Assembly (NCBI RefSeq): GCF_022179245.1
Contig: NZ_BPQM01000064.1
Coordinates: 1 to 64,000 of the forward strand
Length of the DNA stretch: 64,000 bases
Source: Methylobacterium gregans
Lineage (GTDB): Bacteria > Pseudomonadota > Alphaproteobacteria > Rhizobiales > Beijerinckiaceae
Reading direction: 5' to 3'
Both the position numbers and the translations under genes were made by a program. The notes beneath the pieces were generated by a model. It was not told the DNA's origin, searched no databases, and saw nothing but the letters and a program-made list of their open reading frames with translations. This document shows positions 42,042 through 51,570 of the stretch, one piece after another. Within the stretch, counting starts at the first letter, position 1, and the number at the start of each line of letters is the position of its first letter.

Positions 42042-45000
42042 ATGTTCGGCACCCTCGTCCGCGCCAGCCTGCGCAACCGCCTCTTCGTCCTCGCCGCGGC
42101 CGTGCTCCTCGTCGCCTACGGCAGCTTCGTGCTGCCGCGGCTGCCGGTCGACGTGCTGCCCGACCTCAATAGGCCCATGGTCACCCTGATGACCGAGGCC
42201 GAGGGCCTCGCGCCCCAGGAGGTCGAGCAGACCGTCACCTATCCCATCGAGGCCGCGATGAACGGCATGCCGGGCGTGACCCGCGTCCGCTCCGTCTCCG
42301 GCGTCGGCCTGTCCATCGTGTACGTCGAGTTCGACTGGTCGACCGACGTCTACCGCAGCCGTCAGCTCGTCGCGGAGAAGCTCGCCATCGTGCGCGAGAC
42401 CCTGCCCCGCGGCGTGGTCCCGCACATGGGGCCGGTCACCTCAATCATGGGCGAGATCCTGCTGGTCGCCATCACCTCGGAGACGCTGCCGCCCATGGAG
42501 GTGCGCGAGCTCGCCGACTTCGTCATCCGGCCGCAACTTCTCAGCCTGTCAGGCGTCGCCCAGGTCATCCCCATCGGCGGCGAGGTCCGGCAGTACCGGG
42601 TCAGCCCGAACCCGGCTTCGATGCAGGCCCTCGACGTCACCCCGGAGCAGGTCGAGGCAGCGGTCAGCCGGTTCGGCACGAATTCCGGCGGGGGCTTCGT
42701 CGATCAGCACGGCCGGGAATATCTCATCCGCAACGTCGGCCTGACCAAGCGCCTCGACGACCTGCGCGGCACGGTGGTGACCTACCGCGACGGCCAGCCC
42801 GTTCTCCTGCGCCAGGTCGCCGACGTCGCCTTCGCCCCGGCGGTCAAGCGCGGCGACGCCGGCTACAACGGGCGCCCGGCGGTCATCGTCTCCATCCAGA
42901 AGCAGCCCGGCGCCGACACCGTCGACCTGACGCGGCGTATCGAGGCGACGCTCGCCTCCATCCAGAGGACCCTGCCGGCCGGCGTGAAGGCCGACAACAT
43001 CCAGTTTCGGCAGGCGACCTTCATCGAGACCTCCATCGGCAACGTGAGGAAGGTGCTGCTGGAGGCCGCCGTCGTCGTCGCCGTGGTGCTGGTCCTGTTC
43101 CTGATGAACGTCCGGGCCACCCTGATCTCCCTGACCGCGATCCCGGTCTCGGTTCTGGTAACGGTCGTCGTCTTCCAGGCGCTGGGCCTGACCGTGAACA
43201 CCATGACGCTCGGGGGGCTGGCCATCGCCATCGGCGAGCTCGTCGACGACGCGGTGGTCGACGTCGAGAACATCATCCGGCGCCTGGGCGAGAACCGGGA
43301 GCGGCCGGAGCCCCGCCCGGTTCTGGAGGTGGTCGCGGCGGCGAGCCAGGAGGTGCGATCCGGCATCGTCTACGCGACCCTGATCGTCTGCCTCGTCTTC
43401 GTGCCGCTGTTCGCCCTGTCGGGCATCGAGGGCCGCCTCTTCGCCCCGCTCGGCATCGCCTACATCGTCTCGATCCTGGCGAGCCTCGTCGTCTCGGTTA
43501 CCCTGACGCCGGTCCTAGCCTCCTACCTACTCGCCCGGGACGGCGGCGGGCACCGCGGCGACACCTGGCTGGTGCGGCTGCTCAAGCGCTGCAACGCCGC
43601 CCTCCTGGGATGGACCTTACGGCATCGCTGGCTGGTGGTTGGGGCCACCGGCGCGGCGGTCGTCGTCGCGGGCGTGGCGGCCACCAACCTGCCGCGGGCG
43701 TTCCTGCCGCCCTTCAACGAGGGCAGCCTCGCGCTCGGCCTCGCCTACAATCCCGGCATCTCGCTCGCCGAGAGCCATCGCCTCGGCCTGGTGGCCGAAC
43801 GCCTCATCCGCGAGGTGCCGGAGGTGACGTCGGTCGGGCGCCGCACCGGCCGGGCCGAGATGGACGAGCACGCCGAGGGCGTCCACTCGTCCGAGATCGA
43901 CGTCGACCTGAAGCCCGGCCGGCCGAAGGAGGCCATCCTCGCCGACCTCCGCGAGCGTCTCGGCGTGCTCCCGGCGGTGCTCAACGTCGGCCAGCCGATC
44001 TCGCACCGGCTCGACCACATGCTGTCCGGCATCCGGGCCGAGGTCGCGGTCAAGATCTACGGCGACGACCTCGACACCCTGCGAAGCCTCGCCGAGGGCC
44101 TGCGCGACCGGCTCGCGCGCATCCCGGGCATGGCAGACCTCCAGGTCGAGAAGCAGGTGCGCATCCCGCAGCTCCGGGTCGACGTCGACCACGAGCGGGC
44201 GGCCCTCTACGGCCTGACGCCGGCGGCGGTGACCGACGCTCTGGCGACGCTCAGCAACGGGCGCACGGTCTCGCAGATCGTCGAGGGCAACCGCCGCTTC
44301 GACGTGGTCATCCGTCTCGGGGACGAGGACCGCTCGACCACGGGCTTGGGCGACCTGCTCATCGCCTCGCCGGCCGGGCGTATCCCTTTGCGCCGGGTGG
44401 CCGAGGTCTCGGAGACCGACGGGCCGAACCAAGTCATGCGCGAGAACGCCCAGCGGCGGATCGCGGTCTTCGGCAACACCGACAAGCGGCGCGACCTCGC
44501 CGCCGTGGTCGCCGACGTGCGGCGCACCATCGACGAGACCCGCTGGCCCCCGGGCTACCGGGCCGCCTTGGAGGGCTCGTTCCAGGCGCAGGAGGAGGCC
44601 GCGACCCGCATCGGCCTGCTCTCGCTGGTGGCGCTCGCGCTGATCCTCACCGTCCTCTACGGCCGCTACCGCTCGCTCGCGCTCGCCGGCATCATCATGG
44701 CCAGCATCCCGCTCGCCCTAGTGGGTTCGGTGGCGGCCCTGTGGCTTGCCGGGCAGCCGCTCTCAGTCGCCTCGATGGTCGGCTTCGTGACGCTGGCCGG
44801 CATCACCGCCCGCAACGGCATCCTCAAGATCTCGCATTACCTCAACCTCGCCATCCACGAGGGCGAGGCGTTCGGGCCGGCGCTGGTCGTGCGCGGGTCG
44901 CTGGAGCGGCTGACGCCGGTGCTGATGACCGCGCTCTCAGCCGGGCTCGCCCTGCTGCCGCTGGTGCTCGGCGCCGGCGAGCCGGGCCGCGAGATCCTGC

Positions 45001-45155
45001 ACCCCGTCGCTGTGACCATCCTGGGCGGCCTCGTCAGCGCCACGCTGCTCGACGCCGTCCTGACCCCGATCCTGTTCCTCGCCTTCGGTCGGCGCGCCCT
45101 TGAGCGGCTCCGGGCGGGACAGGTGAGCGGGCTTAAGCCCGCCGAACTCTACTGA
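42042..45155 (+). CDS. CzcA/CusA-family heavy-metal RND efflux pump
   Basis: 1,037 residues, twelve membrane helices in the RND layout, starting MFGTLVRASLRNRLFVLAAA. Features: VDVLPDLNRPMVTLMTEAEG, TVTYPIEAAMNGMPGVTRVR, SVSGVGLSIVYVEFDWSTD, TM4 with acidic IAIGELVDDAVVDVENIIRR (proton relay), and LDHMLSGIRAEVAVKIYGDD. All are typical of HME-RND pumps. The inner-membrane antiporter exports divalent or monovalent heavy metal from periplasm or cytoplasm. Metal specificity cannot be read surely; the operon suggests Ni/Co. Eight bases after the adaptor stop. Confidence 0.93.
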   Translation: MFGTLVRASLRNRLFVLAAAVLLVAYGSFVLPRLPVDVLPDLNRPMVTLMTEAEGLAPQEVEQTVTYPIEAAMNGMPGVTRVRSVSGVGLSIVYVEFDWSTDVYRSRQLVAEKLAIVRETLPRGVVPHMGPVTSIMGEILLVAITSETLPPMEVRELADFVIRPQLLSLSGVAQVIPIGGEVRQYRVSPNPASMQALDVTPEQVEAAVSRFGTNSGGGFVDQHGREYLIRNVGLTKRLDDLRGTVVTYRDGQPVLLRQVADVAFAPAVKRGDAGYNGRPAVIVSIQKQPGADTVDLTRRIEATLASIQRTLPAGVKADNIQFRQATFIETSIGNVRKVLLEAAVVVAVVLVLFLMNVRATLISLTAIPVSVLVTVVVFQALGLTVNTMTLGGLAIAIGELVDDAVVDVENIIRRLGENRERPEPRPVLEVVAAASQEVRSGIVYATLIVCLVFVPLFALSGIEGRLFAPLGIAYIVSILASLVVSVTLTPVLASYLLARDGGGHRGDTWLVRLLKRCNAALLGWTLRHRWLVVGATGAAVVVAGVAATNLPRAFLPPFNEGSLALGLAYNPGISLAESHRLGLVAERLIREVPEVTSVGRRTGRAEMDEHAEGVHSSEIDVDLKPGRPKEAILADLRERLGVLPAVLNVGQPISHRLDHMLSGIRAEVAVKIYGDDLDTLRSLAEGLRDRLARIPGMADLQVEKQVRIPQLRVDVDHERAALYGLTPAAVTDALATLSNGRTVSQIVEGNRRFDVVIRLGDEDRSTTGLGDLLIASPAGRIPLRRVAEVSETDGPNQVMRENAQRRIAVFGNTDKRRDLAAVVADVRRTIDETRWPPGYRAALEGSFQAQEEAATRIGLLSLVALALILTVLYGRYRSLALAGIIMASIPLALVGSVAALWLAGQPLSVASMVGFVTLAGITARNGILKISHYLNLAIHEGEAFGPALVVRGSLERLTPVLMTALSAGLALLPLVLGAGEPGREILHPVAVTILGGLVSATLLDAVLTPILFLAFGRRALERLRAGQVSGLKPAELY

Positions 45156-45172
45156 CCCCCGAAGGAGACACC

Positions 45173-45550
45173 ATGAAGCCCAGCATCCTCGCGCTCGCCC
45201 TTGTCCTGGCGCTGCCGGTCGCCGCCAACGCGCAAGGGCATTCTCACAAGGGCCCGAACGGCGGCGAACTCGTCGACGTTGCGGGCGGCCACGCCGAGTT
45301 CGTCGACACCCCGACCGAGATCGCGCTCCACCTAAGCGACGAGGACGGCAAGCCGGTCCCGGCCAAGGGCGCGACCGGCAAGGCCACCATCCTGTCGGGC
45401 GGCAAGACCGAGACGGTCGACCTAGCCCCGGCCGGCGGGGCCAAGCTCGCCGGCGCCCTGACGAAGCCGCTCGCCTCGGGCGACAAGGTCGTGGTCTCGG
45501 CCCGCACCGCCGACGGGCGCAAGATCCAGGTGCGTCACGTCGAGCGCTGA
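45173..45550 (+). CDS. Small periplasmic protein of the RND operon
   Basis: 125 residues; signal peptide MKPSILALALVLALPVAANA, then GHSHKGPNGGELVDVAGGHA and a beta-sandwich-like body (EFVDTPTEIALHLSDEDGKP). The H-x-H near the mature N-terminus could bind metal. Such small proteins commonly accompany CzcA-type pumps in alphaproteobacteria. A GAAGGAG ribosome site precedes the ATG and the gap to czcA is 17 bases. Confidence 0.75.
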   Translation: MKPSILALALVLALPVAANAQGHSHKGPNGGELVDVAGGHAEFVDTPTEIALHLSDEDGKPVPAKGATGKATILSGGKTETVDLAPAGGAKLAGALTKPLASGDKVVVSARTADGRKIQVRHVER

Positions 45551-45589
45551 ACTTCCGCGGCACGCAGCCGGGCAAACCGAGGGCCAGCC

Positions 45590-45874
45590 ATGAAGAAGGA
45601 CGACCCCTGCATAGGGGTTTGCCAATGGGACGGGCGAACCGGCTGGTGCCTGGGCTGCGGGCGCACCGTCCCCGAGATCCGCGCGTGGAGGAAGATGACG
45701 CCCTACCGGCGCACCGCCCTCGCGCGCGAGCTCCCGCGCCGGATCGGGCAAGTCGCGGATACGTCGAACGAGCTGGCCGCGCCGCGCAGGGACAAACGTC
45801 GCGGTTCGAATGCTAAGGAGCCATCCCGACGACAAAGCACGACACCGAGCGAGGTCCATGACGACGATGGTTGA
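45590..45874 (+). CDS. DUF1289 Cys-rich protein
   Basis: 94 residues with the DUF1289 signature DPCIGVCQWDGRTGWCLGCG then RTVPEIRAWRKMTPYRRT. The four Cys (C-x3-C...C-x2-C) suggest an Fe-S or zinc site. The usual family is 60-70 residues; here a basic, low-complexity tail of ~30 residues overlaps the next gene by 17 bases. Function of the family is unknown. Confidence 0.85.
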   Translation: MKKDDPCIGVCQWDGRTGWCLGCGRTVPEIRAWRKMTPYRRTALARELPRRIGQVADTSNELAAPRRDKRRGSNAKEPSRRQSTTPSEVHDDDG

Positions 45875-47063
45875 GACCCCTGCGGGTGCCCGAAAGGGTA
45901 TCCCGGCCGGGATTTGGGCACTGGGCTTCGTCAGCATGCTGATGGACATCTCCTCGGAGATGATCCACGCGCTCCTGCCCATCTACATGGTCACGGTGCT
46001 CGGCACCTCGACGCTCGCGGTCGGGATCATCGAGGGCGTCGCCGAGGCAACCGCATCCATCGTGAAGGTGTTCTCGGGCGCCTTGAGCGACCGGCTCGGC
46101 AAGCGCAAGCTCCTGGCGGTCCTCGGCTACGGTCTCAGCGCGCTCACGAAGCCGATCTTCCCGCTGGCGGGTTCCCTGGAATGGCTGGTCGCAGCCCGCT
46201 TCGTCGACCGGGTCGGCAAGGGCATCCGCGGCGCGCCCCGCGACGCGCTGGTGGCCGACCTCGCGCCACCGGAACTGCGAGGTGCCAGCTTCGGCCTGCG
46301 GCAGACGCTCGATACCATCGGCGCCTTCACGGGCCCGCTGCTCGCCATCGGCTTGATGTGGCTCTTCGCCAACGACTTCCAAGCCGTCTTCTGGGTCGCG
46401 GTGCTGCCCGCTTTCCTGTCGGTCGCCGTACTGGTCTTCGCCGTGAAGGACCCCGCTACGACGACGACGCGCCGCCCGGCTCGCCTTCCTCTGCATCGGC
46501 AAGACCTCGCCCGGCTCGGCGTCCGTTACTGGTGGGTGGTCGCGGTCGCGGTGGTGCTGACGCTCGCCCGGTTCAGCGAGGCGTTCCTGCTGCTGCGCGT
46601 CCAGGAATTCGAGGTGCAGCCGTTCCTCCTTCCGCTCGTCCTGGTGGTGATGGGCGTCGCCTACTCCCTATCGTCCTACCCGGTCGGCGTGCTCTCGGAC
46701 CGGATCGACCGCGTGAGGCTGCTGCAGGTCGGCCTTGTCCTACTCGTGCTGGCCGACGTGACCCTCGCGTTCGCCCCCAACTTGGCGCTGGCCGGGCTCG
46801 GCGTCGCGCTGTGGGGCCTCCACATGGGCTTCAGCCAGGGCCTTCTCGCGGCAATGGTCGCCGACACCGCGACCGCCGACCTTCGCGGAACCGCCTTCGG
46901 CATGTTCAACCTCCTGACCGGTCTGGCCCTGCTCGTCGCAAGCGTCACGGCTGGCGCGCTGTGGGACGCTATCGGCTCCTCGGCGACCTTTCTGGCGGGG
47001 GCTGCGTTCAGCGCGCTCGCACTTGGCGGTCTCTTCGTCGTCAGGCTCAAGCCGGCCCAATGA
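45858..47063 (+). CDS. MFS transporter
   Basis: 401 residues from ATG 45858 (ATG 45867 possible), 11-12 membrane helices. Motif-A-like GALSDRLGKRKLLAVLGYGL and the RFVDRVGKGIRGAPRDALVA loop are typical of a subfamily often found beside heavy-metal pumps. The longer frame from 45810 would run through the DUF1289 tail. Substrate is not determinable; a metal, oxyanion or metallophore is likely from context. Confidence 0.82.
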   Translation: MTTMVETPAGARKGIPAGIWALGFVSMLMDISSEMIHALLPIYMVTVLGTSTLAVGIIEGVAEATASIVKVFSGALSDRLGKRKLLAVLGYGLSALTKPIFPLAGSLEWLVAARFVDRVGKGIRGAPRDALVADLAPPELRGASFGLRQTLDTIGAFTGPLLAIGLMWLFANDFQAVFWVAVLPAFLSVAVLVFAVKDPATTTTRRPARLPLHRQDLARLGVRYWWVVAVAVVLTLARFSEAFLLLRVQEFEVQPFLLPLVLVVMGVAYSLSSYPVGVLSDRIDRVRLLQVGLVLLVLADVTLAFAPNLALAGLGVALWGLHMGFSQGLLAAMVADTATADLRGTAFGMFNLLTGLALLVASVTAGALWDAIGSSATFLAGAAFSALALGGLFVVRLKPAQ

Positions 47064-47285
47064 GGTGAAGGCGGCCGGGCTTCGAGGGCCGGCCTCGCCG
47101 GGGTCGGAACTCCCCGGGACGCCCTTCCGTCAGGTTCCGGCCAGGCAACGACTGTGTGCGCTCGGCACAGGCGCGCTTGACAAGACCGGCCAGACGGCAA
47201 TAAATGTCGGCATCGGGGAGCGATCCCCCGACGAGGCTCCGGCTGAAGAATCGCGTCCCGACTGCATTCGATGCAAGGACGCGTC

Positions 47286-48116
47286 ATGCCCGTGCCCAAC
47301 ACCATCACCGTCGAAAAACTCGCGCGCCTGATCGGCACCCCCGGCTGCCCTGCCGTGGTCGACGTGCGCTCCTACAGGGAGTTCCTTGTCGACCAGCGCC
47401 ACGTGCCCGGCTCCTTGCCACGGTCGGCGGAGAAGGTCGCCGAGTGGGCGCCGGCCCTGCGCGGCAGGTCTGTCGTGGTCGTCTGCGAGGACGGCCGTCG
47501 CAATAGCCATGGGGTCGCCGCCTGGCTGCGCAGTGCCGGCGTCGAGGCCGAGGCCCTGCAGGGTGGCATCGCGGACTGGGCGGCCGCCGAACTGCCGATG
47601 GTTCCGGCCAACAAGATCCGCAACCGCGACGAGCAGGGCCGCACCGTCTGGGTCACGCGCGCCCGACCCAAGGTCGACCGCATCGCCTGCCCCTGGCTGA
47701 TCCGCCGCTTCGTCGACCCGGACGCGGTGTTCCTGTTCGTGCCGCCGGGCGAGGTCGCCGGCGTCGCCGAGAAGTTCGAGGCCGCGCCCTTCGACATCGA
47801 CGACCCGGGCACCTTCTGGAGCCACCGGGGCGAGCTCTGCACCTTCGACGTCATGGTCGAGGAGCTCGGCCTCGCGACGCCGCCGCTCCTGCACCTCGCG
47901 ACGCTGGTGCGTGGGGCCGATACCGGCCGGCCCGACCTCGCCCCGGAAGCAGCGGGCCTTCTCGCGGCCTCGCTCGGGCTGTCGCGCATCTACGCGGACG
48001 ACCTGGAGCAGCTCGACGCCGGGATGCTTCTCTACGACGCCTTCTATCGCTGGTGCCGGGACGCGACGGCGGAGCGCCATTCCTGGGACGGCGACCGCAC
48101 CAAGGGGAAGGCGTGA
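47286..48116 (+). CDS. chrB: Rhodanese-ChrB fusion, chromate-resistance protein
   Basis: 276 residues. Residues ~8-105 are a rhodanese domain (PAVVDVRSYREFLVDQRHVP, active Cys67 in VVVVCEDGRRNS, then LQGGIADW). Residues ~120-270 are the ChrB C-terminal domain (KVDRIACPWLIRRFVDPDAV, FDIDDPGTFWSHRGELCTFD). ChrB proteins regulate or support chromate resistance; the usual N-terminal part is replaced here by a sulfurtransferase. AAGGA lies 7 bases before the ATG. It is followed by chrA after 2 bases. Confidence 0.88.
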   Translation: MPVPNTITVEKLARLIGTPGCPAVVDVRSYREFLVDQRHVPGSLPRSAEKVAEWAPALRGRSVVVVCEDGRRNSHGVAAWLRSAGVEAEALQGGIADWAAAELPMVPANKIRNRDEQGRTVWVTRARPKVDRIACPWLIRRFVDPDAVFLFVPPGEVAGVAEKFEAAPFDIDDPGTFWSHRGELCTFDVMVEELGLATPPLLHLATLVRGADTGRPDLAPEAAGLLAASLGLSRIYADDLEQLDAGMLLYDAFYRWCRDATAERHSWDGDRTKGKA

Positions 48117-48118
48117 CC

Positions 48119-49528
48119 ATGGCCGCGACCGCAGGCATCCATACGGCGCCGGCTCCCGGGGAGGCCGCCCCAGGAGCGCCGGTGCCCGTGACCCTGGCCG
48201 AGGCCGTACCGGTCTGGGCGCGCATCGCCGCGCTCTCCTTCGGCGGCCCGGCCGGGCAGATCGCCGTCATGCACCGCGTCCTCGTCGAGGAGAGGCGCTG
48301 GATCTCCGAGAACCGCTTCCTGCACGCCCTGAACTTCTGCACCCTCCTGCCGGGGCCGGAGGCGCAGCAGCTGGCGACCTATGTGGGCTGGCTGATGCAC
48401 GGCACCCGCGGCGGTCTCGTCGCCGGCGGCCTGTTCGTCCTGCCGGGCGTCGTCGCCATCATGGCCTTGAGCTGGGTCTACGCGCTCTACGGCAACGTCG
48501 GCCTCGTCGCCGGCCTGTTCTTCGGCCTGAAGGCGGCGGTGCTCGCCATCGTGCTCCAGGCGGTGATCCGCATCGGCAAGCGGGCGCTCAAGGGCCCCGT
48601 TATGGTCGGGCTCGCGGCGGCCGCGTTCGTGGGCATCTTCTTCCTCGGCGTGCCCTTCCCGCTGATCGTGCTGACGGCCGGCGTCATCGGCTACCTCGGT
48701 GGCCGGGCCGGGTTGCCGCAGTTCAAGGCTGGCGGGCACGGGGCCGGCGGCAAGGTCGTCGAGGGCCCCTTCCTGCTCGACGACCACGAGCTTCCGCGGG
48801 AGCGGGCCGCCGCCGGGCACACCCTGCGAATGCTGCTCGTCTGGGGGGCGATCTGGCTGGTTCCCGTCGCGGCCATTCTGCTCGCCTTCGGCTCGGACGA
48901 CGTCTTCGCCCAGGTCGCGGTGTTCTTCTCGAAAATGGCGATGGTGACCTTCGGGGGCGCCTACGCGGTGCTGTCCTACGTCGCCCAGCAGGCGGTGGAG
49001 CACTACGGCTGGCTCAGGCCCGGCGAGATGCTGGACGGCCTCGGCATGGCCGAGACCACACCTGGGCCGCTCATCATGGTCACCCAGTTCGTCGGCTTCC
49101 TCGCCGCCTACCGGGCACCCGGCGCCCTGCCGCCGCTGATGGCCGGCACGCTAGGCGGTCTGCTGACCACCTGGGTGACCTTCGCGCCCTGCTTCCTCTG
49201 GATCTTCGTCGGCGCCCCTTACGTCGAGCGCCTGCGAGGAAACCGGGCCTTGGCCGGCGCGCTCTCGGCCATCACCGCGGCGGTGGTCGGCGTGATCCTC
49301 AACCTCGCGGTCTGGTTCGCCCTGCACACCGTCTTCGCCGAGACCCGGCCGTTCACGGCCGGGCCGATCCGGTTCGACGTGCCGGTGCCGTCGAGCCTGA
49401 ACCCGTGGGCGCTCGCCCTGGCGGCCGCGGCGGTGCTGGCGGTGTTCCGCTTCAAGGTCGGCATGGTCCCGACGCTGGCGGCCTGCGCCGCGGCCGGCGT
49501 CGCGTTGCATCTCGCGGGGCTGGTCTGA
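48119..49528 (+). CDS. chrA: Chromate efflux transporter ChrA (two-domain)
   Basis: 469 residues with two homologous CHR domains: the first holds ALSFGGPAGQIAVMHRVLVE and LLPGPEAQQLATYVGWLMHG, the second KMAMVTFGGAYAVLSYVAQQ and ETTPGPLIMVTQFVGFLAAY. About 10-12 membrane helices. It expels chromate from the cytoplasm using the proton/ion gradient. It starts two bases after chrB; the next gene's ATG overlaps its TGA. Confidence 0.95.
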   Translation: MAATAGIHTAPAPGEAAPGAPVPVTLAEAVPVWARIAALSFGGPAGQIAVMHRVLVEERRWISENRFLHALNFCTLLPGPEAQQLATYVGWLMHGTRGGLVAGGLFVLPGVVAIMALSWVYALYGNVGLVAGLFFGLKAAVLAIVLQAVIRIGKRALKGPVMVGLAAAAFVGIFFLGVPFPLIVLTAGVIGYLGGRAGLPQFKAGGHGAGGKVVEGPFLLDDHELPRERAAAGHTLRMLLVWGAIWLVPVAAILLAFGSDDVFAQVAVFFSKMAMVTFGGAYAVLSYVAQQAVEHYGWLRPGEMLDGLGMAETTPGPLIMVTQFVGFLAAYRAPGALPPLMAGTLGGLLTTWVTFAPCFLWIFVGAPYVERLRGNRALAGALSAITAAVVGVILNLAVWFALHTVFAETRPFTAGPIRFDVPVPSSLNPWALALAAAAVLAVFRFKVGMVPTLAACAAAGVALHLAGLV

Positions 49529-50172
49529 TGAGGCTGAACCTTGCCCTCGCGCTGCTGGCGCTGCTGACCTGCGGAAGCCCGACGGCGGTCTGGGCAGGGG
49601 CCGTCAGCTATGCCGATGCCCCGCTCGGCACCGTTCCGGCGGAGTTCGAGGCAGGGCAGACCGGTCCGGGGGAGCCTGGCCGCTGGGAAGTCGTCTCCGA
49701 CGCGGAGGCGGCCGGCGGCCGGGCCGTCGCCCAGTCGAGCCAGGACAGGACCGACGGGCGTTTCCCGCTCCTGATCCGTCGAGCGGCCGCCCCGGCGGAC
49801 GTGGCGGTCTGGGCGCGGATCAAGCCGGTGGCGGGCGAGGTCGATCAAGCCGGAGGCCTCGCGATCCGCCTGCTCGATCCGAACAACTACTATCTCGTCC
49901 GTGCGAACGCCCTTGAAGGCAACGTGCGCTTCTACAAGGTCGTCGGCGGCCAGCGCGAGCAGCTGGCCGGTGTCGACCTCCCGATGCAGGCCGGCACTTG
50001 GCACACGCTCCGGCTTGAAGCGCGGGGGGACCGCTTCACGGTCTCATTCGACGGCCAGGAGCTGTTCGCGGCCACTGACACTGCGTTCACGACACCCGGC
50101 AAGGTCGCGTTCTGGACCAAGGCCGACAGCGTCACGCGCTTTGACGCCTTGAACGTGGAGCCACTGCAATGA
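49528..50172 (+). CDS. Secreted concanavalin-like (DUF1080/LamG-type) protein in the chr operon
   Basis: 214 residues with signal peptide MRLNLALALLALLTCGSPTA. The mature protein reads like a DUF1080/LamG beta-sandwich: GRWEVVSDAEAAGGRAVAQS, GGLAIRLLDPNNYYLVRANA, TWHTLRLEARGDRFTVSFDG, KVAFWTKADSVTRFDALNVE. Such domains often bind carbohydrate. It overlaps chrA by one base (TGATG) and the next gene by 4 bases, so it is clearly in the chromate operon. Its role there is unknown. Confidence 0.75.
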   Translation: MRLNLALALLALLTCGSPTAVWAGAVSYADAPLGTVPAEFEAGQTGPGEPGRWEVVSDAEAAGGRAVAQSSQDRTDGRFPLLIRRAAAPADVAVWARIKPVAGEVDQAGGLAIRLLDPNNYYLVRANALEGNVRFYKVVGGQREQLAGVDLPMQAGTWHTLRLEARGDRFTVSFDGQELFAATDTAFTTPGKVAFWTKADSVTRFDALNVEPLQ

Positions 50173-50561
50173 CCGCCGCCGTGATCCGGTTCATGCGCGG
50201 CTCGGTTCCGGTTTGTCTCGCCCTGTCGCTGGACCTTTCGCTCGCGGCGAGCGTGGGGGCCGGGGAGCCGTTTCGCCGGCTCAAGGGCTCTCAGATCATG
50301 GCCACGCTTTCAGGCAAGGAACTCACGGACGAAGTCCACTGGGCCTACGTGTTCGGGAAGGCCGGACGCCTGATCTTGGTCTCCCTCGGCACCCGAGGCA
50401 CGGGTACTTGGCACGTCCGTAACGACGAGCTCTGCCTAGACGGCGGCCCCGACGGGCGTCGCTGCCTTCAGGTCTGGAGCTCGGGCCAGCGCGTCGAGCT
50501 TCGGCGCGAAGGCGGCTTGCCCGACGAGGGCATCCTCCAGGCGCCGCAAGCGCGCAGGTAG
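50169..50561 (+). CDS. Small exported protein, unknown
   Basis: 130 residues; the N-terminus with VPVCLALSLDLSLAASVGAG is a likely signal peptide. The body FRRLKGSQIMATLSGKELTD and GTWHVRNDELCLDGGPDGRR then CLQVW has two Cys probably disulphide-bonded. An ATGA overlap with the previous gene. This 'GSQI..L.G...TD..HW' plus 'W.v..d.LC' pattern resembles periplasmic proteins seen in several alphaproteobacteria, without known function. Confidence 0.65.
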   Translation: MTAAVIRFMRGSVPVCLALSLDLSLAASVGAGEPFRRLKGSQIMATLSGKELTDEVHWAYVFGKAGRLILVSLGTRGTGTWHVRNDELCLDGGPDGRRCLQVWSSGQRVELRREGGLPDEGILQAPQARR

Positions 50562-50602
50562 CGGCACCATCATCCCGGGCCTCGGGCCCAACGGAGACGA
50601 CC

Positions 50603-51565
50603 ATGAGCAAGCTCGCCTTCCTCGCAGGCCTCGGCCTCCTAGCCCTGGCCACCGGCGCGTCTGCCGCCGAACCCTGGCAGGACGCCATTGCCACCGGTCT
50701 CGGCAAGCCCGGCACAGCGATGCCGGGTGGGGTCTACCGCGTCGGCCTGCCCCGGACCGACCTCAACGTCACCCTCGACGGCGTGCAGTTGAAGCCGTCC
50801 TTCGCCCTGGGCTCTTGGCTTGCCTTCGTGAAGCATGGGAGCGGCGACGAGGTCATGGTCATGGGCGACCTCGTCCTCACCGACGACGAGGTCAACCCGG
50901 TGATGAAGCGGCTGGTCGAGGGCGGGCTGGAGATCACGGCTCTGCACAACCACCTGCTGCGCAATACGCCGCACACCATGTACATGCACGTTGGCGGCCA
51001 CGGGGATGCGCGCAAGCTCGCCACGACCCTGCGCGAGGCCCTAGGCGCGAGCAAGACCCCCTTCGGCGGTGCGACGGCGGGGGCGACGCCTCCGAAGGTT
51101 GGCGGCGCGGAGCCCGCGTCCGCCGGGGAAGGGCCTGTGCCGGTGAAGGCGACGGCACCCGATCAGGCGCTCGACCTCGATACGGCGGCCATCGACGCGG
51201 TGCTCGGGCGCAAGGGCAAGGTCAACGGCGGCGTCTATGCCGTGAGCGTGCCTCGTGCGGAGACGCCGAAGGACCATGGCATGGAGGTGCCGGAGGCCAT
51301 GGGTTCGGCCATCGCCATCAACTTCCAGCCGACCGGCGGCGGCAAGGCGGCCATCACCGGCGACTTCGTCCTGACCGCCGACGAGGTGAACCCGGTGATC
51401 AAGGCGCTGCGGGCGAGCGGCATCGAGGTCACGGCGCTCCACAACCACATGCTGGATGACGAGCCACGGCTGTTCTTCATGCACTTCTGGGCGAACGACG
51501 ACGCGGCCAAGCTGGCCAAAGGCCTGCGGGACGCCCTCGACCAGGTGAAGGTCGCGAAGGGCTGA
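50603..51565 (+). CDS. DUF1259 protein, two tandem domains, exported
   Basis: 320 residues, signal peptide MSKLAFLAGLGLLALATGAS. Two copies of the DUF1259 unit: LTDDEVNPVMKRLVEGGLEI with TALHNHLLRNTPHTMYMHVG, and LTADEVNPVIKALRASGIEV with TALHNHMLDDEPRLFFMHFW, each ending in a DA.KLA..LR.AL helix. The HNHxL...H pattern could bind metal. Family function unknown; the gene follows the chromate genes by 42 bases, on the same strand. Confidence 0.85.
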   Translation: MSKLAFLAGLGLLALATGASAAEPWQDAIATGLGKPGTAMPGGVYRVGLPRTDLNVTLDGVQLKPSFALGSWLAFVKHGSGDEVMVMGDLVLTDDEVNPVMKRLVEGGLEITALHNHLLRNTPHTMYMHVGGHGDARKLATTLREALGASKTPFGGATAGATPPKVGGAEPASAGEGPVPVKATAPDQALDLDTAAIDAVLGRKGKVNGGVYAVSVPRAETPKDHGMEVPEAMGSAIAINFQPTGGGKAAITGDFVLTADEVNPVIKALRASGIEVTALHNHMLDDEPRLFFMHFWANDDAAKLAKGLRDALDQVKVAKG

Positions 51566-51570
51566 CGCGG

